From Microvelia longipes (lineage: Eukaryota > Arthropoda > Insecta > Hemiptera > Veliidae): a stretch of 64,000 nucleotides of DNA. Positions 31,618-41,138 of the stretch are shown piece by piece. The stretch spans positions 32,424,169 through 32,488,168 of the forward strand of contig JACMZG010001908.1 of the NCBI GenBank assembly GCA_018340805.1, written 5' to 3'. The notes under the pieces are model-generated. The model did not search any database and was not told the DNA's origin. It saw nothing but the letters and a program-made list of their open reading frames with translations. Every line of letters begins with the position of its first letter. Positions within the stretch are counted from its first letter, which is position 1. The position numbers and the translations under genes were made by a program.

Positions 31618-34600
31618 GTAAGTATTGAAGTAATAAAATTTAACCAATAAAAGTAGTAATAAAAAGTTATTATAGTGGGTTATTGGTTATTACAATAAAG
31701 TCATTATACATATTTATGAATAAAGATTTATAATCCATATGTATCGCTTCCACAGGTAGAGGTATAAGTCATCTTGAATACATACTAAAACTTTCAAACA
31801 TGAATATTCAAACTTGAAGAACAACAGCTTAATCCTCGACTGTCTATGGGTACCTCTTTTATGCTTTTAATACTCGAAGCTTTTTCGCCCCGTAGAAGCA
31901 GACCATTATTCCCCTTCTACTAATTAGACTTGATTATCTTGGTTGGAAACTTCTTGCTGTTGTTTCATATTTTTTTAATTATGCCAACACTAGACTTTGA
32001 TTGAATAAAACTACTTTGAATAATCCTTAATATTTTGCAGTTATTTCATCGGATTCGAGATGAATATCCCGAGAGGTTTGCCAAAATAGTTGTCATCAAT
32101 GGTGACTTATCTAAAGAAGATAACGGTATCTCTGATGAAGACCGACAGACGATTGAAGATAATGTCGACATAGTTATACATAATGCTGCTGTATTGAGGT
32201 TAGATACAAAGTTGAAGTATGCTGTTAATATGAATGTGACGGGAACCCTTAGACTTCTGGAAATGGCTACCAATATGAAGAAATTAAAGGTACAGACGGA
32301 CTATAGTTTTGTAGTAAAGTGGTTAATTTGTTGTATAATACGATGTGAATTATTGCGAAATCTATGCCCTGTAGTAGTCATGTATTTTAAAAGAAATCCT
32401 CGGAACTTTTTCTAACCATATCGGATTAACTACGTTCATCCTCGCAACTTCGGACTTGCTTTACTCGTCTTTATAATATATACATATTATGGGACTAGTG
32501 ATATATGAGGTTATATTCATCACTTAATTTATAGGTCCGTTTCATTTTCTGCGGTCATTCATCCAGGTACTGACCTCGCTCGATACTGCTTAACATTAGT
32601 GATTCAAAAAACCCGTAGATATAATAGCTGTGTTGAAATAAAACTTAGTAATTTATTACATACACATACACTTGAACTAAAGTCCAACTCAATTAAATAA
32701 GTTTTTGATTATTAACAATTTAAAAAAAGTAAACATGTATTTTGATAAATATTGAATTAATTTTGGGATCTTTGTTTATGACGCACACGTACAGATAGAC
32801 AACTCTCTAAAACACTGGTTTTAGAGTACTAGATAGAGACAACACTGGTTGTCTTTTAAGACCTTACGCACAGTAAGGTCTTAAAAAATGAACAACTGGT
32901 GAAATCCCGGTTTCGAATTTTTAGTGGAAACACAATATTTTTCCTAAACACATACTGTATAAATGAGGAAAAGTAAAAATAACTTCTCAAAATAGTCTCT
33001 AGCAAAATAGCGACAATGTTCTACTCCCCAATAATGAAGAGGAAAATGATCGTAAAGCAGACTTTATGATGTTTTGTTTTATTCAAACCATCAGTGTTTT
33101 TTTAATCTGACTTGTATTAAATTTAAGTGGCTCGTATTGTATACACTGTATACAAAAAGTATGCTCGTTTTATTTATGTTCCTCGTAGCTTTACGATTTC
33201 GAAGAGCTGACAATATGAAGGAGACCATAAAATAAATTGGATGAATGAGAATATATGATTCGCTTTATCTGTTTTAACTAAGGAACTTATGAACATAACA
33301 GGGGAACATAAAAGGGAACGGAACATAACAGGCCCTTCCAATGTAAAGTAGTGTCGCCAACCCCCACCTCTACAACCTCGGGCATCATTCCTATCACTAG
33401 ATTATAAACATACCGAGTAAAATTCTAGTTCTTTATTATTGTGTAGTAGTTAAATGTACATATTTAATGTTATTCTTACCTTTTTTGAGATTGTCAAGTT
33501 ATGAATCCTAAGGAAAAAAGAACAGAATTAAAGTCATTAAGCGTTGACATTAAGCGTGTTAAACGTTAATGAAAAACACAAACTTTATTTGCTTCTCCAA
33601 TACTTCTACTTAAACTCTATATGGGACAGTTGTTTCAAACCCATCTATTTTCCTTGAAAACGCTGACAACACTTTTTTGGCTTTATAATCCCCCTGCGGT
33701 TTTAACTAACTTGTGCTGTTTTATTTTAGGTTTTTATTCATATATCCACAGCATTTTGTCATATGGATCACGAGATATTAGAAGAGAAAACATATCCAGC
33801 CAAAGTAGATCCAAAATATATCATGGAATTAACGAACTGGATGGATGACGAAACTTTAGAACTTATTACTCCGAGGTACCTTTTCTACCGAAATATAACA
33901 AGCCACGGATATTTGTTTTGCTTAACAAAATTCTACTTTTGAATTTAAATGTTTATGTACTCTATAGTAACTAACCAAAACTTCTGTAGATGGTGCTATC
34001 ACCATCTACAGAACTTTTCGGTGTTCGACGATAGGGGAGTAACTTAATTGCATGTTACAGAAATAGTTCATTGCTTCTTATATCATATGCTATCATGCTT
34101 GCTACTGAACTATTTTAACGAAACTTAACTAACTTACTAACTTAACTGAACTATTTTAACGTTGTATTTAAATATGTTAAAAGCCAATGTGATCACTTGT
34201 CTCAATCAAAGTCATGATTGTGTAAAATTATTTGACAATTTAGTAACTTCTTAATGTAAAAAACTGTTGCCACTCCCTCACCTCTATTCCCTAAGATACG
34301 TCCTGTTATAAACATGTACAACATGCTATCGTCATGTTGTAAACATGTCGAGCCAAATTGAAGTTCTTTATTATTGTGTAGTGGTTAATCGTGTAGGTAT
34401 TTAATGTCATTTTTACAATGTTTGAGATTGTTAAATTATAAATACTTAAAAAAATAAATATTGCTATGATTAAAGTATGTTGATATTAAGCGAATTAGAT
34501 ATTAGAGTGAAAAACACAAAATTTACTCAGTGTTGAGACAACGTTGCCCTATTCCAATATATTTTCTGAAAAACTGGCGACACTATTTTCGCTTTATGCA

Positions 34601-37600
34601 TAAAATAAAGTGCCTGTGCATAATCCCAGACTGATAAACATGATATACGCCTACGTATGGCGGGTTTAGTATAACAAGGATACATGAAGGCGCTATATGT
34701 TTAAAAAAAAACAGCAATTATTTTAGGTTGACCAGGATTCTTAGACAAGTTGATCCTTGGAAAAAGAAACCATGTTGTGCAAGCAAAATGATGGCGAGTA
34801 GAGATTTATAATGTGTGTTGGAATCTAATGTAGTCACTCGTCTCATTTTAAAATAAAATATGCTACACAGTTTTGAGTAGCTTTTTTACCACTAATATAC
34901 TGGTAAAAAAGGCTTACGTACCAGGTTTCTGATATCTTACTAAAATATGTATTTATATTAATATGAATAATACATTTATATTAATATGAAAAATTATACT
35001 CTTTAAGTAGATTATAAAATCACTTAGTAACATGGCGTTCGATGAGTTAATAATAACACAATCATAAGAAATAATTAAATAAATAATTATTTATTTATTT
35101 ATCTCTAAATCTTGCACGACGAATTAAAAGTAAAAAGAGAAACTTTTGTACAGATTATTGCATCCGCATCCAAACTCTTATACATACACCAAGAGATTAT
35201 CTGAAAAAGTCGTCGAGCAGTTCTACCCTAGGCTTCCTATTGTTATTATCAGGCCATCGATAGGTAATAATCAATCATTAAATTCTTTATCAGTTATGTT
35301 TTATTGCATTTCTCTTTATATTTTGGTTTAAATTGTTTAAAATTTGTGTAAGAAATATGTTTTGTCTTCCAGTAGAGGTTTAACCATAATATACGTCTGT
35401 AGAAGCATATTACTAAAAGAGGTATAGCCTATCTCAATACATTGAGAGGCCTAAAACACACTTTTACTCATGATAAATAGTCAGCGAATAGAAACTTGTA
35501 GAAAGATGTTAAGACTATGGAGTAGGAGTTAGAAGTAGGATTAGTAGTTGGTAGAAGAAAATATCGCTCTTTTGACAGGAACATCCGATAAATAATTACA
35601 GTAGCCTCTTTTTAGGGCTTTATATTTATTTTATTTGCTTTAGTATTTATTATTAGACGTTACAATATTATCTCCTAAAATCATTCCTATACATCTTTTG
35701 TTTTTAGTAACACCAACGTACTCCGAACCAATTCCTGGATTTACTGATAACTTGAATGGTCCAGCTGGTCTTCTCTTAGGTGCTGGTAAGGGAGTAATTC
35801 GTAGCATACTTGGAGATCCCGACGAGTTCGCACAATGTTTTCCAGCAGATATGACCATCAACGCTATACTTTTAATCACATCAAGTTATAATAAAATAAA
35901 CAGGTGATATTTTACAATTACATTAAACATTACATTTAAGTATAATCTACTATCGGTAAATAGAGGGTAACTTATGTTGAATTTAGAATACCATGCTTGT
36001 TACTACAGCACTGTTATGGCTTCCTTCGTTTATTTTTCGGTCTCTACAGACATTGCGAGTGAAAAAACAATACTCGCTTTTATGCGATACAATTATCTTT
36101 ACAGGTTTATTAAAAGGGCGGTCTTTTAAAGTATTGTGTGTATTGTGTGCATTTGTAATAAGTTATCAATATGTTTGATGAAGCATAAGGTAATTATAGA
36201 TGAACTAATCATCTAATTAGTTGTAGATTATAGTCGTGCTTGTTTAGAACTTTATAATTGCCATGATGAGACCGACAGACATATTTAGACCCCGAAGACT
36301 TCTCCATTGTCTCTTAATAAAAGCAAGATATTATTTCAGCCCTTTATCTGTGACTTAGGCCTGCCTTCTAGGTGAGTGCATATTCTGGTCCATAAAAATA
36401 CATTATTTTTTGGATATAAAGAATCGATGAATAAAATGGAATCAACCTTATTTTCTATTGTGAAAATCCATAAACATCATATGACTTTTTAATTTTTTCA
36501 ATTTCGTTCCAATCTAAATAATTTTGTCATGGTCTAGTCCTTACCTATTCTTTTTGTCGGTCTTATCACAGTGACTAGAATCTCCTGAACCTACACGACC
36601 TTAACATAATTTCAACTACATTTTTAATTTTATCTTATTTAGAAACGAAGGAGTGCCAGTATTTAATGTCACCAATGGTGATACTAATGGTGAAACATGG
36701 GGTGAAATTATCGAGCATAGTAAAGCCAAAAACTACGAATACCCTTTCTCACTCATCCTTTGGCTACCAGGAGGAAAAATGTATAAACCTACAACTTATG
36801 GGAAAATTGTCCACCGGATAAATGTTATATTCTTTCATTGGTTACCCGCATATTTGATTGATGGAATTATGGTGCTGATTGGTCGAGAGAGGTTGTAAGT
36901 ATTATTTTGATAATTTTTAAAATTACGAACACAAGGAATGTAGCCATCAATATCTCTGGCTTATTAAATATGCCTCCCATAACAGATTGCAAGTATCTTA
37001 GGCTTCTTTTTGTATGCACAGAATAAAAAAAAATAAAATAATACAAAAATAAAAGATACTCCACAGAATAAAAAGTTATAGGCCAATTGCCAAAATTAAG
37101 TCTGAATCTAATATTTAAAGATACATGATAGATAAACTATTATTTTTTCGACGGTTATGATGATGGCCTCTAGCCAGGTTGAAAATGCCTTGAAATGTGA
37201 TTTTATTGTGTGGAGTGATTTTTTATTATTTATAATGTATTCCATCCACAGGAATTCTCAAGATATAAAACTGTCTATCCTTTATAGAGAAGGAATTTCA
37301 CAATTAGTGCTTCATTTTAAACTTAAATAACCTTGACCATGCATAGATTCAGAATATCAAAATAGTTTTACTATGTAATATCATCAGGAACATAATTCAA
37401 ACTATCTCAGAGTGGTTTTGTTCTTTTTTTACAATTTTGATAGTACATCACTTTGCCTTTTTTCAGTTTGGTTAACGTACAAAGAAGAATACAAGACGGA
37501 ATGGGAATGCTTCAATACTTTACGTCAACTAACTGGAAGTTCATTAACAAGCAGTTCCTGGAGCTTCGTAACTTAATGAATGAAGAGGATAAGAAAATAT

Positions 37601-38487
37601 TCGACTTAGACATAGAAAGTAAAGAGTTAGATCCCTATTACACCAACTGCTGTTTAACCTGTAGAAAAACTTTATTAAATGAAGACCCATCAACTATTCC
37701 AAGAGCTAGAAGAATGATCAAAATGTGAGTGTAGATTTCTAAACACTTTATTATTAAATTTACAAATCTTTCTTATTATTTGCGAAATTATTGTTATATT
37801 TTTAATTTTATTAGGTTTAATAAGGTACAAAACAGGATAATAAAATTATTGTGGCGACGTTTTGGCCAAGCTGATCATAAGCATGCCTTAATAGGAGCTC
37901 AAAATCCAGTAGCAATTATAGTGTTCCATAAAGAAATAATTAAAACCTTTGGGTCTTTTTAATTTTTTTTTCTTTTTACGAAACCCTATGATTGCTACAG
38001 GGTAGATTTTGTGAGTTCCTTTTAAGGCATGATTATAGTCAGAAAGACTGAAACGTCGCCACAGTAATTTTATCATTTACTATTCCGTTCTGGATCTTCA
38101 AAATTGAAAATTAGTTAAACCTTACCATTTCTTTGATTGAATTTGAATTGAATTATTGAAACAAAATCCATTTTTTTAATTAAATACCATTCAGAAAAAG
38201 TATTTTATTAACATGAAACTTATTATGAAATATAGTGATAACAAATGTTTGCGATACCTTCTAATACTAATTCTATTACTAATGCTATTTGTTGTAGGTT
38301 TTACGTAGCTGATAAATTAGTTTCAGTTCTTTCTTATTACTTTCTCCTCTGGCTTATATGCTGGTGCTTTGGGTTGGATATTGGAGATGTCTTTTATCAT
38401 TTACTGGCGTACCTGCCGTTCTGTAGTAGTTTAAATTCCAGTCAGTCATCCGACCTTCTAGACTCTTCTGTAAATCCTACAGGGTAG
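31429..38487 (+). CDS. Fatty acyl-CoA reductase B (FAR), complete, 8 coding exons
   Basis: Predicted 529-aa FAR, tandem paralogue of FAR-A, with the same reaction (acyl-CoA + NADPH to fatty alcohol). Joined exons: 31429-31617, 32041-32289, 33730-33875, 35154-35263, 35708-35903, 36643-36894, 37467-37724, 38298-38487, all GT-AG. The first seven exons equal those of FAR-A in length (189, 249, 146, 110, 196, 252, 258 nt) and phase. Visible: TGGTGFMG at residues 16-23, Y204-TYT-K208 catalytic motif, RPSIV, NLNGPAG..GAGKG, FAR_C domain starting near HRINVIFFHW, and a C-terminal hydrophobic helix about 474-493. Introns are much smaller than in FAR-A (423-1440 nt). The start ATG lies 8 nt after a splice acceptor, so a non-coding 5' exon exists upstream. 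No inactivating change seen. Confidence 0.96.
31618..32040 (+). other. FAR-B intron 1
   Basis: 423 nt, GTAAGT to TTTTGCAG. Nothing else seen. Confidence 0.85.
32041..32289 (+). CDS. FAR-B coding exon 2
   Basis: Residues 64-146. Acceptor TTTTGCAG, donor GTACAG. Encodes VVINGDLSKEDNG and NVDIVIHNAAVLRLD. Confidence 0.95.
32520..32985 (-). repeat. Third copy of the 5S-promoter-bearing repeat
   Basis: On the minus strand, 32594-32550 reads GTTAAGCAGTATCGAGCGAG then GTCAGTACCTGGATGAATGA and CCGC, a close match to the 5S rRNA internal promoter. The adjoining body (GTCCAACTCAATTAAATAAG, TACATACACATACACTTG) and the far end (ACTGTATAAATGAGGAAAAG near 32965) match the copies at 15640-16530. It lies in FAR-B intron 2. 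Confidence 0.72.
33344..33690 (+). repeat. Direct repeat copy 1 flanking FAR-B exon 3
   Basis: About 340 bp (landmarks TTCTTTATTATTGTGTAGTAG, GAAAAACACAAACTTTATTTG) that recur in the same order and orientation at 34258-34605. The two copies bracket FAR-B exon 3. Confidence 0.75.
33730..33875 (+). CDS. FAR-B coding exon 3
   Basis: Residues 147-195. Acceptor TTTTAG (33728-33729), donor GTACCT. Encodes VFIHISTAFCHMDHEILEEK and ends in a split Arg. This frame is not the longest open frame here; it was identified by matching FAR-A exon 3 (identical 146 nt and phase). Confidence 0.93.
33876..35153 (+). other. FAR-B intron 3
   Basis: 1278 nt. Apart from the direct repeat copy 34258-34605 it is AT-rich with no recognised gene; (ATTT)n near 35085-35102. 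Confidence 0.8.
34258..34605 (+). repeat. Direct repeat copy 2 flanking FAR-B exon 3
   Basis: Partner of 33344-33690 (TTCTTTATTATTGTGTAGTG, GAAAAACACAAAATTTACTC, then CTGAAAAACTGGCGACACTA). Diverged by many substitutions and small indels; interpreted as two insertions, or a local duplication, of one repeat. Confidence 0.75.
35154..35263 (+). CDS. FAR-B coding exon 4 (catalytic YxxxK)
   Basis: 110 nt, residues 195-232. Contains HPHPNSYTYTKRLSEKVVEQ with Tyr204/Lys208 and IIRPSI. Acceptor GTACAG, donor GTAATA. Confidence 0.94.
35264..35707 (+). other. FAR-B intron 4
   Basis: 444 nt. About 35424-35460 repeats the GAGAGGCCTAAAACA motif of FAR-A intron 3 (11755, 13050). Confidence 0.8.
35708..35903 (+). 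CDS. FAR-B coding exon 5
   Basis: 196 nt, residues 232-297. Encodes EPIPGFTDNLNGPAGLLLGA then GKGVIRSILG. Acceptor TTTTTAG, donor GTGATA. Confidence 0.95.
35904..36642 (+). other. FAR-B intron 5
   Basis: 739 nt, GTGATA to TTATTTAG. Nothing recognised. Confidence 0.85.
36643..36894 (+). CDS. FAR-B coding exon 6
   Basis: 252 nt, residues 297-381. Encodes GVPVFNVTNGDTNGETWGEI and the start of FAR_C (HRINVIFFHWLPAYLIDG). Donor GTAAGT. Confidence 0.95.
36895..37466 (+). other. FAR-B intron 6
   Basis: 572 nt, GTAAGT to TTTTTCAG. Nothing recognised. Confidence 0.85.
37467..37724 (+). CDS. FAR-B coding exon 7 (FAR_C domain)
   Basis: 258 nt, residues 381-467. Encodes VQRRIQDGMGMLQYFTSTNW and NEEDKKIFDLDIESKELDPY. 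Donor GTGAGT. Confidence 0.95.
37812..38100. mobile_element. Fold-back element in FAR-B intron 7
   Basis: Two inverted arms of about 120-140 bp: left includes ATAAAATTATTGTGGCGACG, ATAAGCATGCCTTAATAGGA and CAGTAGCAATTATAG. The reverse complement of the right (38095-37975) gives ATAAAATTACTGTGGCGACG, ATAATCATGCCTTAAAAGGA and TGTAGCAATCATAGG. No coding capacity. It resembles a TE with long inverted repeats; target duplication not resolved. Confidence 0.75.
38298..38487 (+). CDS. FAR-B terminal coding exon 8
   Basis: Residues 467-529 with stop TAG at 38485-38487. Acceptor GTTGTAG. Aligns with FAR-A through the hydrophobic helix (LVSVLSYYFLLWLICWCFGL), then diverges into a Ser-rich tail. Confidence 0.93.
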
Positions 38488-38700
38488 CTGAAGATTTTAT
38501 AAGCAGTTAGACAGGTTGATATCTACAATGATTTAATCCTGTATAATACCTGGATTAAAACCAGTGAGCTTGAGGTAGAAAAACATAATTGACCTGGCTG
38601 TTCCCTTGACGATTAGAACTATATGCTAAGGCAGCAGGGTCTTGTCTCGTATAAAGAATAGTATTAGTTCTTAATAACTTCATATTGTACTTATTAAAAC

Positions 38701-38706
38701 AATAAA
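38701..38706 (+). terminator. Candidate polyadenylation signal of FAR-B
   Basis: AATAAA 214 bases after the FAR-B stop codon. Confidence 0.4.
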
Positions 38707-40866
38707 AATTCTATGAATATTCTAGAAGTTTTTTTAACATCATAGGATTTAAATATGGAGCCTTACTTTCTTAAATCCCCTGTATTGCATTAAAAATAAT
38801 TGCAACATTAAAAACATCATAATAAAATTTCTTTTGGGTACATTATTTGAATTACAAAAAAATAAATCTTAAATACTGACTTGATTTCGTGACAGAAAAA
38901 TCTGCATACAAAGTAAGTCGATTTTGTACATCAACTTGATGTACTTGATAAAGGTTTAATAATAATTGAACACCTAATGATGCACAATTGATTCTATTGT
39001 AGAATGAAGCTCCATTTCATGGCAGTTGCCTGGATACTATTTCTGCAGTTTTAAAGTTATTAAGGAAATTTCAAGAACGTATAAAACTTTTAACTTTTCA
39101 CCATTGATTCTCAAGTTTGTAAACCATTGTTTTACCAACCTATTCAGCATATTTTTTAAATAGAATTATGAAATAGATAAATATGTTACTAAAAGTTTAA
39201 GCACATAGTGTAAATACTTAATTAGTTTTTAGCAACAGATTCAAATCGCTCACGCAAAAGGGGGTGCAATTAGCATTTGTGAGGGTTCAAGATGATAAAT
39301 AAATACCAAGTATATAATAAAATAGAAAAATATTGTATTTACTTTATTAATATATTAAATTTTTTATCTTGATTTAGAAGTATGTTTATTTTTGGTTACA
39401 ACAGTTCTGTCTGTATTTTTTTTTAAAACCCTGAAAGACCAACGTTTAAACATAAAACATTTAGTTCCAATTTGTTAATTTTTTATTTTTATTTAAAATA
39501 TATATGAGATGGCAAAAGTTCAAACTGGGCACATTTGTCATTATTTTCTAGACAATGCTACTTTTTATCTATAATAGTGCCGCCTAAATAATTAGAGATT
39601 AAAAAAAGTAAATTCTTATAGACTTTTACCTTTGCAAACCTTTGAATGTACATGCATTTCTTACAAATCCCTTTTAAAGTTAATTTTATAAACTAAATAA
39701 TTTTCAAAATGTATCTACAACTTCATAATATAATTTATTTTGGTCTTACCAAGAAAATATTATCATAGTCTAAAAATACTTATCTATTTCTTACTACTTT
39801 TAATATCACAAAAAGAGTTTTAAAACAATTATACAATTGATTCAAATTTCTCATGGAATGTTTAATATTCAAAATTGTACAACTCTCAGATCTCGAATAC
39901 TGAACGTTTTTTCCCTTAAAGGTGTAAAACTCCTCTAAATATTAAGATAAATCAAATAGTTAAAATTAAAATACTGTTGAGATTACAAAGTGCGTCAACA
40001 TTTAAAATGCTCAAGTAAGTTTTTGAAAAACATTCAAAATTTAAATAATAACCAGTTGTAATTGATTTAACATTTTTTAAACATAGATTTAACAGTTTCA
40101 AACTGCCGTGCTACAAGTGGTATATCATATAACCATGATTTCATTGTGTGAAAAAGTAATAAATATACATTTATTAACTTACGTAACCATTTACTCCCTT
40201 TTCACTGTCTCAGAAATTAACTAACTGTCTTAAGAGAGTTAGAGAAATAAGTTGCATCAGCAATCACAATATAGTGATTCATTAACTTTAACTTCAGATT
40301 CGAATGTACAAAGATTTTTCTTTTGGCTTTTCCTCAAATGATTAAATTGTTATCCACCGGCATTGCCTAACGAATAAAATTAGTCATTATTCAGATTTTT
40401 CAAATAAAATGAAATTAATATGTAGGCTTGGCCTGCCTATCAATAATTCAATGTTTTATCTTAAATCAAATTTGTGATTCTATTGCCTTCGCCCTAACAA
40501 ATTAATAATCGACTCTTTGCTTTGCCCTAAAAATCACATTACCTCGATTGCGCTTTAGGCACCATGTTTAAAATGATTGTCGTTTCATCTTTGGTGTGAA
40601 AAAAAATTAGTATCACCGAACGGCATTATTTAATAGTAATAGTATAGCACGCAAAGAAATTACTTAGTAACCTTCTGACAACTAAATAATTTTGTTACGT
40701 GATAAATTTGTTGGGGCATAATAACCATTAAAAAAACTTAACTGCGCCAGGATCTTGTGTTATGCGTCAATATGAACTTTCTGATAAAATATTCCCTCCA
40801 ATTAATAAGTCTTTGTTCACTGTTTTCGTTCCCTGAGGCAAGATGACATTTTTAAAATGTGAAATA
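38707..40866. other. Convergent intergenic region FAR-B / transporter
   Basis: AT-rich spacer between two converging 3' ends. TTTATT at 40170-40175 could be the minus-strand polyadenylation signal of the transporter (weak). No gene recognised. Confidence 0.4.
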
Positions 40867-41138
40867 TCACGAAGTCTGATTTCCGTGGATAAAAACTTCA
40901 ATTATCTCTTTAACGCTGCAATATGCACCAGTTGTAAAGCCGATAACAGCGACTATGAGTGTAACACCGTCGAATAATAGCCTGATGTTATGATCCTTGG
41001 TTTTCAGAGGGTCGTCTAAACTTGTTCTTATAGCAATGTCAGAGAGTGCAGGAAATACGAGTGCCAAGGCTGTGCTACAAACTGCTCCTATCAGTGATAT
41101 AAATGCTCCAATATTTGGTATTATTGCTGATATTATAA
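40867..41138 (-). CDS. Transporter terminal exon
   Basis: 272 nt, encodes IISAIIPNIGAFISLIGAVC, ALALVFPALSDIAIR and the last helix LLFDGVTLIVAVIGFTTGAY, ending HGNQTS and stop. Acceptor GTTGCAG at 41140-41139. Confidence 0.93.

Noticed and set aside
33621..33848. 75-codon frame overlapping FAR-B exon 3
   Set aside because: Different frame from the conserved exon; a shadow ORF with no homology.
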